Positions 1 through 8,971 of a stretch of 64,000 nt of DNA are shown here, one piece after another. The translations under genes and the position numbers were made by a program. Below the pieces are notes generated by a model. The model was not told the origin of the DNA, did not search any database, and was given only the letters and a program-made list of their open reading frames with translations. The stretch is from an uncultured Pelagibacteraceae bacterium (GTDB taxonomy: Bacteria; Pseudomonadota; Alphaproteobacteria; Pelagibacterales; Pelagibacteraceae). Numbering within the stretch: the stretch's first letter is position 1; every line of letters begins with the position of its first letter. The stretch spans positions 1-64,000 of the forward strand of contig CACJQE010000007.1 in assembly GCA_902595465.1 (NCBI GenBank), in the 5' to 3' direction.

Positions 1-759
1 AAAAAATCTAAATTTATAAAATTCTTTTATTCAGACACTGCTGATCAAAACATTTTAAAAACAACTAAAATTTATGATTTAGTAATAAATAGTGAAAACA
101 AAAATTTTATTTCAAATAAATTTTTTACAAATAAAATAAAAAAAGATTACAGAAGTAGAGCATATACATTTATCATAAATCATCGACGTAAAAATAATAA
201 TATAGCTATTCAAGTTTTTACAAAATTTGGACCTTTGGCATTCCTGCCATTGTCTGGCACTAGAACTTCAATAGTTTTTTCCTATAAGGGGATGAAAATA
301 GATGATGAAAAAATAGTCGATATATTCAAAAAATATAATTCTTTCTATTCATTTACTAAAATTAGTAAAATTGAAAAGTTTAGTCTGAGTTTTGAAATGC
401 TTAGAAATTATACTTATAATAATATCCTTGCTTTCGGTGATGTAATACATCGTATACATCCCCTTGCAGGCCAAGGATTTAATATGACAATTAGAGATAT
501 TAAAATAATATCAAAAATAGTTAATGATAGAGTATCCCTAGGTCTTCCAATAGATATTTCTGTTGCTCAAGATTTCCAGAATTCTACAAAACACCTTAAT
601 TATCTCTATGGAAAAGCAATAGATGCAATATATGAATTTTTTAGATTAGATAACAATATTAACAATTCAATTTCAAAACCAGTTTTTAACGTTTTAAATA
701 ATAATTCTATTTTTAAAAAATATTCTAATATTTTATCAGACAAAGGATTAAATTTATAA
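1..759 (+). CDS. UbiH/Coq6-type FAD-dependent hydroxylase, 3' part (5' end off the window)
   Basis: The frame is open from base 1 to the stop at 759, so this is the last ~252 codons of a longer gene. The TTG at 235 is internal and not a start. The piece has the tail of the ubiquinone-biosynthesis monooxygenase family: a QVFTKFGPLAFLPL stretch, then the FAD ribityl-binding motif GDVIHRIHPLAGQGFNMTIRD (seen split around residues 147-167 of the visible part), then a helical C-terminus. Members hydroxylate the quinone ring in ubiquinone synthesis, using FAD and O2. The N-terminal FAD-binding GxGxxG region lies outside the window, so UbiH, UbiF and UbiI-type roles cannot be told apart. It converges with the minus-strand Lon-N-domain gene, with one base between the stops. 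Confidence 0.85.
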   Translation, partial: KKSKFIKFFYSDTADQNILKTTKIYDLVINSENKNFISNKFFTNKIKKDYRSRAYTFIINHRRKNNNIAIQVFTKFGPLAFLPLSGTRTSIVFSYKGMKIDDEKIVDIFKKYNSFYSFTKISKIEKFSLSFEMLRNYTYNNILAFGDVIHRIHPLAGQGFNMTIRDIKIISKIVNDRVSLGLPIDISVAQDFQNSTKHLNYLYGKAIDAIYEFFRLDNNINNSISKPVFNVLNNNSIFKKYSNILSDKGLNL

Positions 760-760
760 A

Positions 761-1402
761 TTATTGAAGAGTAGTATTTTCAAACTCGTCTTTAATATAA
801 TTATTAAGTATTTGTTCCATTTTCTCTTTTCTTACATTTATATCAAGACTTTCTAATAATATTTGTTTTTCTTCTAATGAGAACGGTGATGCCATTGATA
901 AATCATTAAGAGTTTGGCTAAGATCTTTCTTTTCTAAATCTTTTAAGTTCACAATATATCCTTGTTTTTTGAAAAATGTTTTCATGTTCTTCATAATTAA
1001 GCTTAAGTCTGAAAAATTAACTTCGTTGCTTTTTTGCATTATATCTTTTGAAAAATGATCATATTGAACATTGCATTCACGGTACATTTTGTCGGTATTT
1101 AACTCTGAGTTAATTTTGTATCTACAAATCCCGTTTAAAATAATAAGTATTCTACCGTCTTCTGTTTCATTGAAACTTGTGATTTTTCCAATACATCCTA
1201 TTTCGTATAAATCAGGTTTTTTCAAAGACCCTGTTTTTTTTGGCTGTATCATTCCAATCATTCTATGCTTTTTCATACTATCATTTACCATTTGTAAGTA
1301 TCGAGGCTCAAAAATGTTCAGTGGAACAGTTGTGCCAGGAAACATTATAAAATTTGATAGGGGAAAAATTGGTATAGTTTTTGGTAATTCCTCAATTTTC
1401 AT
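761..1402 (-). CDS. Lon N-terminal-domain (LON substrate-binding) protein
   Basis: This 213-residue protein consists almost wholly of the LON substrate-binding domain (PF02190 type). It opens with IPIFPLSNFIMFPGTTVPL and IFEPRYLQMV, the domain's first two strands, followed by GCIGKI and DGRILIILNG segments. There is no AAA+ or protease domain, so it is not the Lon protease itself. Free-standing proteins of this kind are widespread in alphaproteobacteria near thioredoxin or ubiH genes, and their exact role is not settled. The ATG lies at 1402. A C-terminal helical part (residues ~125-205) is Lys/Glu-rich. Family assignment is firm; function is open. Confidence 0.85.
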   Translation of the reverse strand: MKIEELPKTIPIFPLSNFIMFPGTTVPLNIFEPRYLQMVNDSMKKHRMIGMIQPKKTGSLKKPDLYEIGCIGKITSFNETEDGRILIILNGICRYKINSELNTDKMYRECNVQYDHFSKDIMQKSNEVNFSDLSLIMKNMKTFFKKQGYIVNLKDLEKKDLSQTLNDLSMASPFSLEEKQILLESLDINVRKEKMEQILNNYIKDEFENTTLQ

Positions 1403-1450
1403 ATTTCAATTATAGTCATTCATTCTTAAGATACAATTGGACAAAATTGT

Positions 1451-2296
1451 TTAATATTTTTTTAAAATTTTTAGTTTTGCAACATCGTTTCTATATTTTT
1501 CTACAATTTTTAAATTCTCCTTTTTTTCAAGTAAACGTATTAAGAAATCAGCAAAATCGTAAGAGTTGTAAGAATAATGCATGATGTTGATTAATTTTTT
1601 AAGATCTTCACTATTTAATTCGTTAATAGTTTCATAACTTGGAACAAATACACAATCTAATTGTATTAAAGTATGTAAACCATTTAATGAACTTCCACCT
1701 AAAACTACAGGTTTAAATGTTTTTGTATTTATCTTTTGAAACATATTTAAATTAAATTTTAAATCTTCCATTTGTTTACACACATAAGAAAATCTCTTTT
1801 CTTTTTTATAAAGTGGTATTGGAGATAATTCTAATTCTACGACTAAACAATTTTTAATTGTATCTTTTGAACAATCTATAATCTCGGATTCTAAACCCTG
1901 CACATCGATCTTTAAAAAATCTACTTTACTTTCAAATTTAATTTCATCTAGTTTTTTTGTCTTTATTTTTATTTTATCTTTAATTACTGCATCCAACTCG
2001 AATCTATGAAAATTTTTTACATAATCTATATCTGCTTCAAGAAAAGAACTCCATCCCGGATATTCGCAAATATTGAAAATTTTCTCTTCACCATTACCAA
2101 TTGCGTAATTAAAAAATTCTCTCTTTTTATCTTTATTTTCTGATATTAATTTTTCAAATTCAATCTTATTTGGCTCAAAACCATATAGTTTTGACTCAGT
2201 ATTTTTTAATAAATTATCAATATGTGGAGTAGGATCACAATTACTAGCACCTATATCGCATGCAATTATTTTTGAATTGTTACTTACGTAGTCCAT
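1451..2296 (-). CDS. FkbM-family SAM-dependent methyltransferase
   Basis: A 281-residue protein with the FkbM fold. IIACDIGASN (residues 10-19) is the SAM-binding loop. LYGFEPNKIEF carries the acidic residue expected to hold the SAM ribose. DFLKIDVQGLESEI (~126-139) is the hallmark FkbM motif. FkbM proteins methylate hydroxyls on sugars, lipids or natural products, so a cell-surface polysaccharide or glycolipid target is likely but cannot be named. The C-terminal ~80 residues carry a VFVPSYETINELNSEDLKK segment also seen in surface-glycan FkbM proteins. The gene stands alone between a Lon-N-domain gene and a tRNA gene on the opposite strand. Confidence 0.8.
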   Translation of the reverse strand: MDYVSNNSKIIACDIGASNCDPTPHIDNLLKNTESKLYGFEPNKIEFEKLISENKDKKREFFNYAIGNGEEKIFNICEYPGWSSFLEADIDYVKNFHRFELDAVIKDKIKIKTKKLDEIKFESKVDFLKIDVQGLESEIIDCSKDTIKNCLVVELELSPIPLYKKEKRFSYVCKQMEDLKFNLNMFQKINTKTFKPVVLGGSSLNGLHTLIQLDCVFVPSYETINELNSEDLKKLINIMHYSYNSYDFADFLIRLLEKKENLKIVEKYRNDVAKLKILKKY

Positions 2297-2451
2297 AATA
2301 TAATATAATTTATTACTAATCTTTTGATATACTTCATAATATCATCATTTGAGATTTCATCACAAGTCTAACTAAACCTATCAAAACAATAAATTATTTT
2401 GTCACTTGCTAATTTTTAAAAAAGCTACTAGTTTTAATACTAATAGAACAA

Positions 2452-2526
2452 GCGGGCATAGCTCAGTGGTAGAGCGTCTCGTTGCCAACGAGAAGGTCGT
2501 GGGTTCAAGTCCCATTGCCCGCTCCA
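2452..2526 (+). tRNA. tRNA-Gly (anticodon GCC)
   Basis: A full cloverleaf can be drawn. The acceptor stem is GCGGGCA (2452-2458) with TGCCCGC (2516-2522). The D arm contains GCTCAGTGGTAGAGC. The anticodon stem TCTCG/CGAGA encloses the loop TTGCCAA, giving anticodon GCC. The T arm contains GGTTCAAGTCC. The discriminator is T, and the 3' CCA is encoded at 2524-2526. The next gene starts 16 bases later on the same strand, so they may share a transcript. Confidence 0.97.
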
Positions 2527-2542
2527 TTAAAGGAATTATATT

Positions 2543-2881
2543 ATGAGTGATCTAGCAAGTAAAAAATGTATCCCGTGCGAAGGCAACATCCCGCCATTCA
2601 ACACAGAAGAAATTCATAAATATTTAAAACAAGTTGATGGATGGGAAGTTATAGAGGATAAAATCGACGGATTTCATTTAATAAAAAATTTTAAATTTGA
2701 TGATTTTTTACAAAGTCAAGAATTTGTGAATAAAGTTGGCGAAATTGCTGAAACAGAGGGACATCACCCTGACCTGTGGTTTGGATGGGGCTATGCAAGA
2801 ATTAAAATATTTACTCATGCAATTAAAGGTCTCGCTGAGAGTGATTTTATTTTAGCTGCTAAAATAGACAAGATAAATTGA
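2543..2881 (+). CDS. phhB: 4a-hydroxytetrahydrobiopterin dehydratase (pterin-4a-carbinolamine dehydratase)
   Basis: A 112-residue protein of the PCD/DCoH family, which dehydrates 4a-hydroxy-tetrahydropterin and recycles the cofactor of aromatic amino-acid hydroxylases. The family motif is clear: ETEGHHPDLWFGWGYARIKI holds the adjacent His pair and the following aromatic/basic residues that form the pterin site. GLAESDFILAAKID is the typical C-terminus. The N-terminus carries a short extra segment with two Cys (KKCIPCEG), as in many bacterial members. AAAGGA at 2528-2533 is a usable Shine-Dalgarno before the ATG. No phenylalanine hydroxylase gene is in the window. Its stop abuts the purH stop on the other strand. 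Confidence 0.92.
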   Translation: MSDLASKKCIPCEGNIPPFNTEEIHKYLKQVDGWEVIEDKIDGFHLIKNFKFDDFLQSQEFVNKVGEIAETEGHHPDLWFGWGYARIKIFTHAIKGLAESDFILAAKIDKIN

Positions 2882-4441
2882 TTAGTGATTAAAGTGTCTT
2901 GTTTTGGAAAATACTAAAATTGTATTTGTTTGGTTAGCAAATTTAATAATTTTTTTATCATTCTTTGAACCCGACGGTTGAATGACTGCTGAAATTCCTG
3001 CTTGTACCAATTTTTCTATACCATCCACAAACGGGAAAAACGCATCAGATGCAGCTAGGATTTCATCACTATCGCTTATTTTCTGAAACTTTTTCATTTT
3101 ATCAATTGCTATTTTGCAACTATCTAACCTACTTGGTTGACCAGAACCTATGCCTATTGTCTTGTAATCTTTTGTAATGACTATCGCATTCGATTTTACA
3201 CTTCTGCATATATTAAATGCAAAAATGAGTTTGTTTAAAGTTTTATTCGTAGGTTTTAATTTTGATACAATTTTAAAATCTTTCTTAGAAAAATATTGAG
3301 TATCAGGATCTTGAACTAAAATAGAATTAAATTTATTTATAAAATTAAATTTAAAATTTTTTTCTAATTTACTAGAATCAATTAGCCTTAGATTTTTTTT
3401 CTTTTTTAAAAGTTTGACTGATTTTTTATCAAATCCATTTGCAACTATTACCTCAAAAAATATTTTATTAATCTCTTTAGCTAAACCAATTTTTAATTTA
3501 AAGTTACATGATATAATACCACCATAGGCACTAATTGGGTCACTTCCCAAAGCCTCTTTAAAAGATTTGATTTTGTTTGGATTAATTGAAACTCCACAGG
3601 GATTAGCATGTTTAATTATTGCTACACCGTTATTTTTTGGTAAAGTTTTAGATATACCTAGAGCTGAATAAAGATCGTTATAGTTGTTGTAACTTAGTTG
3701 TTTACCGCTGATTTGAATAATTCCCTGTTTGTTATTTTGTGAATATATCGCTGCCTTTTGATGAGGGTTTTCTCCATACCTTGTTTTCTCAACTAATTTT
3801 CCAGAAAATATATTTTTGATTGGGAAAAGGTTTTCAGACTTCTGATTGAAATAATTAAAAATTTTTGATTCATAGTATGCAGTTTCCATAAATGCTTCTT
3901 CAGCTAATTTTTCTCTAAATTTTAAATTCGTTGAACCTTTATTTTTATTTAATTCAATAGTTAAATCTTCATACTGTTTTGTGTTACTTAGGATAACTAC
4001 ATCATTATAATTTTTTGCAGCAGATCTAACCATTGTTGGTCCTCCAATATCTATATTTTCAATTATGTTTTTGTGACCAGAATTACTTAATAAAACTTTT
4101 TCAAATGGATAAAAATTTATAATAACTAGATCTATATTTTCATAATTGTTAATTTTCATTTCTTTTTGATGTTTTTTATTCTGCCTAACATTCAAAATCC
4201 CAGAATGAATTTTTGGATGCAATGTTTTTACTCTTCCATCTAGCAGCTCTTTTGAATTTGTAAATTTAGATACTTCTAAGCATTTAAAACCCATACTTTT
4301 AATTTTTTTGTATGTGCCACCTGAGCTTATTATTTTGATTTTATATTTTTTTAGTAAATTTAATAATGGCCTTAAATTGGATTTATCTGACAATGAAATT
4401 AAAGCAGTCTTAATTTTTATTGTATTTTTTCGAATGCCCAT
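2882..4441 (-). CDS. purH: Bifunctional AICAR formyltransferase / IMP cyclohydrolase
   Basis: The last two steps of purine synthesis (AICAR to FAICAR to IMP) in one 519-residue protein, the normal family length. The N-terminal MGS-like IMP cyclohydrolase domain (about 1-190) contains ALISLSDKSNL, SSGGTYKKIK and DGRVKTLHPKIHSGIL. The C-terminal transformylase domain (about 200-519) contains RYGENPHQKAA, the catalytic IIKHANPCGVS motif and SDAFFPFVDGIEKLVQAG near the end. The start overlaps the end of the upstream heparinase-like gene by 25 bases, so the two are very likely co-transcribed. This order is common in alphaproteobacteria. Confidence 0.98.
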   Translation of the reverse strand: MGIRKNTIKIKTALISLSDKSNLRPLLNLLKKYKIKIISSGGTYKKIKSMGFKCLEVSKFTNSKELLDGRVKTLHPKIHSGILNVRQNKKHQKEMKINNYENIDLVIINFYPFEKVLLSNSGHKNIIENIDIGGPTMVRSAAKNYNDVVILSNTKQYEDLTIELNKNKGSTNLKFREKLAEEAFMETAYYESKIFNYFNQKSENLFPIKNIFSGKLVEKTRYGENPHQKAAIYSQNNKQGIIQISGKQLSYNNYNDLYSALGISKTLPKNNGVAIIKHANPCGVSINPNKIKSFKEALGSDPISAYGGIISCNFKLKIGLAKEINKIFFEVIVANGFDKKSVKLLKKKKNLRLIDSSKLEKNFKFNFINKFNSILVQDPDTQYFSKKDFKIVSKLKPTNKTLNKLIFAFNICRSVKSNAIVITKDYKTIGIGSGQPSRLDSCKIAIDKMKKFQKISDSDEILAASDAFFPFVDGIEKLVQAGISAVIQPSGSKNDKKIIKFANQTNTILVFSKTRHFNH

Positions 4442-6042
4442 TTAATTTCCTGAGTTATATCTTTTATTTTACCTGATAAACATATATTTTGGTTTTCACT
4501 AGTTACATTTTTATTACCGAAATATATACCCGATTCAATATTTATAATCTCGCAGTTAGTAGAAAATTTCCATCCAGAATTTTCAATTTCAATTAGTATA
4601 GTTTTGTTATCTAGAGTTTTTGTTAATTTAACACCTGGTTCCATGTGAAATCTGATATCGTATTTTTTTGTTTCTAACTTGTTTTTTGAAATTATTTTAT
4701 CGGTTCCTATCAATTTATTTTTTTCAACGAAATATTCTAAAGATCTTTCATATAAAATTCCAAATTTTTTTAAAAAGCCATTATGAGATGCTTTGATTAA
4801 CCAATAGTTTTTTTCATTAACAATATTTTTATCACTAATTTTCAAACCGTTTTCTAATGTTTTATAGTTTCCATTGTTTCTAAATGAACAACTTGAATGA
4901 TTATCAATTATAAGTACTGAATGAGCAGCACTAGATTTTGAAATTAGATTTAATTTGTTTTTATAATCCTGAAAGTAACCAGAATTTGAAATAAGTTTTT
5001 TATCTTTGTAGAAAAATTCAAATGAAAGAGCTCCACTTTGGTAGTTATGTGAAAAGGTTTTTTGGGGTGAATTTCCAACATCCATTGCAAGAATACAATT
5101 TTTGTTTTTTAAAATGGCATATCCTCCTACTTCATTATTTGAATTTTCGAACTTATATTTATAAAGCGAAAGATATTTATTAAATTCCTTTAAATCATTT
5201 TGATGATTCCCATTAAATAGTAAACTATGTTCGATTTTAGAAAAAACAGAATAAGATTTTCCTAGATAGAAAATTATTTCATCAAGGTACTCAGGTATAT
5301 CATTAAAAGACTCCTTTAATAATTCTCTAACAAGAATAAAATATTTTAAATAAAAATTTAATTGCCTGATACTTCTTGTTTTTGGAAAATACTCATCGTC
5401 AAAAGAATTATTAATAATTTTTCTTAGTAATTCTAATCCATAATTTAAAAATTTTTCATTTGCGTATGATAATCCTGTAATTATTATTGCTATACAGCCT
5501 AATAATTTATCATTAACAGATCGAGATTTGCTTATTTCATTTATTAAATGATTAATCTGTTTATTTACAGAAAAATTAAATTTATTTTTATATTTAGTAT
5601 CACTTTCATCATAAGATAATTTAGAGTTTGCAATCCAAGATATTATTCTCTTTGATAAAATATCTGTTTGCCATGTTAATGAATTATAACTTTGATTTTT
5701 TTCAATCCATTTAATAATTATTGATTGTGTAATAATTGGGGAAGATTTTAAATCAATACTAAATAACCAATAAAAATTATTTAGTTTATTGAGGTTATTT
5801 CCACTTAATAATTCACTTTCCCAAATATTATCTTTATCTAATTCTTCAATTTTAATTTTTTTTTTATCATATTTAACCAAGCAGCTTAAGATACTTAGAC
5901 TTGGTCTATAGGAAATGTTGCTTATCTGAATTTTTGAAATTTTATTATTATAAAACCTTGATTTTAAGTATAAATTTCTTATTTGATTTTTAGTGTAATA
6001 AAAAAATTCATTTATTAATATTAAAGAATTTTTTAAATACAT
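4417..6042 (-). CDS. Heparinase II/III-like protein
   Basis: This 541-residue protein matches the heparinase II/III-like family that sits between rpe and purH in many alphaproteobacteria. The first ~270 residues are alpha-helical (toroid-like), including ISWIANSKLSY and LNFYLKYFILVRELL. The remainder is the beta-rich heparinase II/III domain, with GGYAILKNKNCILAMDVG, the SGALSFEFFYKDKKLISNSG stretch and IRFHMEPGVKL. The positionally conserved member of this family has no proven polysaccharide substrate; a role in cell-envelope glycan metabolism is only a guess. No signal peptide is evident. It starts one base after the rpe stop and overlaps purH at its 3' end. Confidence 0.8.
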   Translation of the reverse strand: MYLKNSLILINEFFYYTKNQIRNLYLKSRFYNNKISKIQISNISYRPSLSILSCLVKYDKKKIKIEELDKDNIWESELLSGNNLNKLNNFYWLFSIDLKSSPIITQSIIIKWIEKNQSYNSLTWQTDILSKRIISWIANSKLSYDESDTKYKNKFNFSVNKQINHLINEISKSRSVNDKLLGCIAIIITGLSYANEKFLNYGLELLRKIINNSFDDEYFPKTRSIRQLNFYLKYFILVRELLKESFNDIPEYLDEIIFYLGKSYSVFSKIEHSLLFNGNHQNDLKEFNKYLSLYKYKFENSNNEVGGYAILKNKNCILAMDVGNSPQKTFSHNYQSGALSFEFFYKDKKLISNSGYFQDYKNKLNLISKSSAAHSVLIIDNHSSCSFRNNGNYKTLENGLKISDKNIVNEKNYWLIKASHNGFLKKFGILYERSLEYFVEKNKLIGTDKIISKNKLETKKYDIRFHMEPGVKLTKTLDNKTILIEIENSGWKFSTNCEIINIESGIYFGNKNVTSENQNICLSGKIKDITQEIKWAFEKIQ

Positions 6043-6043
6043 C

Positions 6044-6703
6044 TTACATTGATTTTAGAGTTTCTATATTTTTTTTAATATCACCATTGTTTTCTTTGAA
6101 TATTGTTGTTCCAGAAACTAATATATTTGCTCCTGCTGATATAACTTCTTTTGAATTAGAGAAATTTATTCCACCATCAACTTCAATATCAAATTTTAAG
6201 TTATTTTCTTTTTTTATTTGATAAAGTTTTTTAATTTTTTCAATGACTTCTGGTATAAATTTTTGACCTCCAAAACCGGGATATACGCTCATAATTAAAA
6301 CTAAATCTATTTCTTTAAATAATTTTTCAATTACACTTACCTCCGTATTCGGATTTAAAGATATGCCAACTTTTTTCTTTAATTGTTTTATAAGTTTAAT
6401 CGAATCAATCAAATTGTCGGTTGCTTCAGGGTGAATTGTTATTATATCAGATCCTGCTTCAGCAAAATTTTTTATATATTTATGAACTGGTGAGATCATT
6501 AAATGTACATCAAAAGGTAATTTTGTATAATTTCTGAGTGTTTTTATCACTGGGGGACCAATTGTAATATTGGGAACAAAATGTCCATCCATTACATCGA
6601 CATGAATTAAGTCAGCGCCACCATCTTCTAGTCTTTTAATTTCCTCACCTAATTGGCCAAAATCTGCAGAAAGTATTGAAGGCGAAATTTGTATATTTTT
6701 CAT
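6044..6703 (-). CDS. rpe: Ribulose-phosphate 3-epimerase
   Basis: This 219-residue TIM-barrel enzyme interconverts ribulose-5-phosphate and xylulose-5-phosphate in the pentose phosphate pathway. Motifs run in order: ISPSILSADFGQLGEEI at the N-terminus, the metal-binding HVDVMDGHFVPNITIGP, PFDVHLMI, SVYPGFGGQKF and DIEVDGGIN. These supply the active-site Asp and His residues and the phosphate site (GGIN and LVSGTTIF). Length is normal. It lies just upstream of the heparinase-like gene, with one base between them, in the minus-strand rpe-heparinase-purH cluster. Confidence 0.97.
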   Translation of the reverse strand: MKNIQISPSILSADFGQLGEEIKRLEDGGADLIHVDVMDGHFVPNITIGPPVIKTLRNYTKLPFDVHLMISPVHKYIKNFAEAGSDIITIHPEATDNLIDSIKLIKQLKKKVGISLNPNTEVSVIEKLFKEIDLVLIMSVYPGFGGQKFIPEVIEKIKKLYQIKKENNLKFDIEVDGGINFSNSKEVISAGANILVSGTTIFKENNGDIKKNIETLKSM

Positions 6704-6750
6704 TAATAAATAAAAACTAGTACTATCAATTTTTGAATATATTTGAATTA

Positions 6751-7086
6751 TTATTTACCAAATATTTTATAAATTTCCGCAGCTATTTCACTTTCTAATG
6801 GAAACGACAACATTCCCATAACAGAATAACCCATTAAATAAGGCATTAAATAAAATCTAAACATATAAAAAAACCACGCTACATAAAGTGGAACTAATGG
6901 TCCTATAATGAAACTAGGAGTTATGAATTTGAAAATTTTAATAATTGGATTTGTGTATTTTACAAATACTTTCATAAAAAAGAATTCAGAATCTTCTTTT
7001 TGAAAAATATTCATTGCAGATCTTCCAATTAAAGTCCACATAATGATACCTAAAATGTAGTCTATAACTAAAATATATAAAGGCAT
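6751..7086 (-). CDS. Small inner-membrane protein, YggT-like
   Basis: A 111-residue protein with two to three strongly hydrophobic segments, near residues 3-23, 55-75 and 70-95. A charged stretch and VKYTNPIIKIFKFITPSFI resemble the repeat element of the YggT family, where a TM helix is followed by a proline-containing amphipathic loop (DPLLxPxRxxxP). The similarity is suggestive and the function is unknown. It starts right after the terminator of the symporter gene, so it probably begins a separate transcription unit that runs into rpe. A true YggT-family gene is also present at 18499-18789. Confidence 0.6.
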   Translation of the reverse strand: MPLYILVIDYILGIIMWTLIGRSAMNIFQKEDSEFFFMKVFVKYTNPIIKIFKFITPSFIIGPLVPLYVAWFFYMFRFYLMPYLMGYSVMGMLSFPLESEIAAEIYKIFGK

Positions 7087-7092
7087 TTATCT

Positions 7093-7120
7093 GAAAAAAA
7101 TGGGGGCGGATACCGCCCCC
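7093..7120 (-). terminator. Intrinsic terminator of the symporter genes
   Basis: A perfect 8-bp GC stem, GGGGGCGG (7102-7109) and CCGCCCCC (7113-7120), with loop ATA. Reading the minus strand, the stem is followed by ATTTTTTCAG, a run of six T. It lies 12 bases past the stop of the symporter large subunit. GC content is far above that of the surrounding DNA. Confidence 0.9.
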
Positions 7121-7132
7121 AAAAAGTTTAAT

Positions 7133-8971
7133 TTAGTGTTGCTTACCAAGTATTGTCTTACCTGATGGAACACGAACTTCGTCTACCATTTGCTGTGTAG
7201 CTTTATCTGGTTCTTCAGTCATTAAACTTACTACAACCATTACAACTAAACAGACCGACGCTCCAATTATACCGAAACGTAAATGGTCAATACCTAACCA
7301 AGGCGCATTACCCATAAACTTAGGATAAACATAAATTAGATAAGCTGTTCCAGATGCAAGACCTGCTATCATACCTGCGATTGCTCCTTGTCTTGTTGCT
7401 CTCTTCCACCATACACCAAGTATTAATGGGAAGAACAATCCTGACATTGCAAAGTCAAATGCCCAAGCAACTGCACCAAGGATACTAGTGATCCTCATCG
7501 ATGCAATATATGCTCCAGCAGCACCAATAACTATTAGAAGTGCTCTAGCAACTAACAACCTTTTTCTTACATCCGCTTTTGGATCAATGATTTTGTAATA
7601 GATATCATGTGATAAAGCATTAGCGATAGCAAGAATTAGACCATCAGCAGTTGACATCGCAGCAGCCATTCCTCCTGCAGCAACTAGTCCAGAGATTACG
7701 TATGGTAATCCAGCAACTTCAGGAGTTGCTAGTACAACCACGTCACCTCTCATAAACCATTCATTTAACTGAAGAATACCATCTCCGTTAAAGTCTGCTA
7801 TGAAGGCTTGTTTTACATTAATCCAAGCATTTACCCACTCAATTTGCATAATTTCAGCAATTGGTTTTCCAATAATACCTGTTGGTAAGTTTGGATCTAT
7901 TAGTGAGATTTTGGATAATGTTGCAAGCATTGGCGCTGAAGTATAAAGCAATGCAATAAAGAATAGTGACCATGCCACTGATTTTCTTGCAGCTTTAACA
8001 CTTGGAGTAGTGAAGTATCTCATTAAAATGTGCGGTAAAGAAGCTGTTCCTACCATCATACATAGTGCTAATGAAATAAACTTCCATGCAGCCATTCCAC
8101 CTTCTGGTACACCTGCGTGTGACACAGCGATAGATTTTAGACCACCTGGTACACCTGCAGCTTTAATGTCTGCAGCAGCATTTTTAACTAATCCAAATTG
8201 CGATTCAAGTGCACCTAATCTAGCTACTTCCTCACCTAACATAAAGTGTGGAAAGAAACCAAATCCTGATTTGTTACTAATCCAGAATACTGGAATTAGA
8301 TAAGCAATAATCAATACTATGTATTGAGCAACCTGTGTCCAAGTTACCGCTCTCATTCCGCCTAGCATTGAACAAAGTAAAATACTTACTAGTCCAACCC
8401 AAACTCCTAATTCAAATGGAATACTTAGTGCTCTTGATGCGATTGTTCCTGTTGCGTTAATTTGAGCTGTTACATAAGTGAAAGATGCCAATGTTAAAAC
8501 AACTACGGCACAGAACCTTGCGAAGTTTCCGCCATATCTTGTTCCAATGAAATCTGGCACAGTATAACATCCAAATTTTCTTAAGTATGGTGCTAAAAGT
8601 GATGATACTAAAACGTATCCCCCAGTCCATCCGACTAAGAAAGCCATATAAGTATAACCACCAAAGTAAATACCACCAGCCATTGCAACGAATGAAGCAC
8701 CTGACATCCAGTCAGCTGCAGTTGCCATTCCGTTAAATACTGTTGGTACCTGTCTTCCAGCAACATAATAAGCGTCGACCTGTACAGTTCTAGATAGATA
8801 TCCAATTATGGCATATATACAAACTGTAAAGGCGACAAACAAAATACCAATTGTTTTTGCGGTCATACCTGCTTGCTCTGCTATTGCCATCAAAATGATG
8901 AATATAAAGAAGCCTCCAGTATATGTTCCGTAAATTTTTGGTAGGTTGTCAATAAAATTGCCTTTAAACAT
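7133..8971 (-). CDS. Sodium:solute symporter large subunit (VC_2705-type, acetate-permease-like)
   Basis: A 612-residue SSS-family carrier with about 13 hydrophobic helices. Motifs include YYVAGRQVPTVFNGMATAADW and FVGWTGGYVLVSSLLAPYLR, and ASFTYVTAQINATG lies in the expected sodium-site region. It fits the subfamily in which the carrier pairs with a small DUF4212 subunit, encoded directly upstream with a one-base overlap. Members are usually annotated as acetate or short-chain monocarboxylate permeases, and acs lies 1 kb away, which favours acetate; the substrate is still inferred. An EF-hand-like loop DFNGDGILQLNE (7760-7795) sits between membrane segments. A strong terminator follows. Confidence 0.88.
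   Translation of the reverse strand: MFKGNFIDNLPKIYGTYTGGFFIFIILMAIAEQAGMTAKTIGILFVAFTVCIYAIIGYLSRTVQVDAYYVAGRQVPTVFNGMATAADWMSGASFVAMAGGIYFGGYTYMAFLVGWTGGYVLVSSLLAPYLRKFGCYTVPDFIGTRYGGNFARFCAVVVLTLASFTYVTAQINATGTIASRALSIPFELGVWVGLVSILLCSMLGGMRAVTWTQVAQYIVLIIAYLIPVFWISNKSGFGFFPHFMLGEEVARLGALESQFGLVKNAAADIKAAGVPGGLKSIAVSHAGVPEGGMAAWKFISLALCMMVGTASLPHILMRYFTTPSVKAARKSVAWSLFFIALLYTSAPMLATLSKISLIDPNLPTGIIGKPIAEIMQIEWVNAWINVKQAFIADFNGDGILQLNEWFMRGDVVVLATPEVAGLPYVISGLVAAGGMAAAMSTADGLILAIANALSHDIYYKIIDPKADVRKRLLVARALLIVIGAAGAYIASMRITSILGAVAWAFDFAMSGLFFPLILGVWWKRATRQGAIAGMIAGLASGTAYLIYVYPKFMGNAPWLGIDHLRFGIIGASVCLVVMVVVSLMTEEPDKATQQMVDEVRVPSGKTILGKQH

Noticed and set aside
2399-2441. Possible promoter (TTGTCA and a later TA-rich box) ahead of tRNA-Gly
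   Set aside because: No -10-like hexamer sits at a good spacing from TTGTCA, and A/T-rich DNA gives many such matches by chance.
8010-8303. Plus-strand reading frame inside the symporter gene
   Set aside because: Antisense shadow of a clearly coding SSS carrier, with no start signal or family match.
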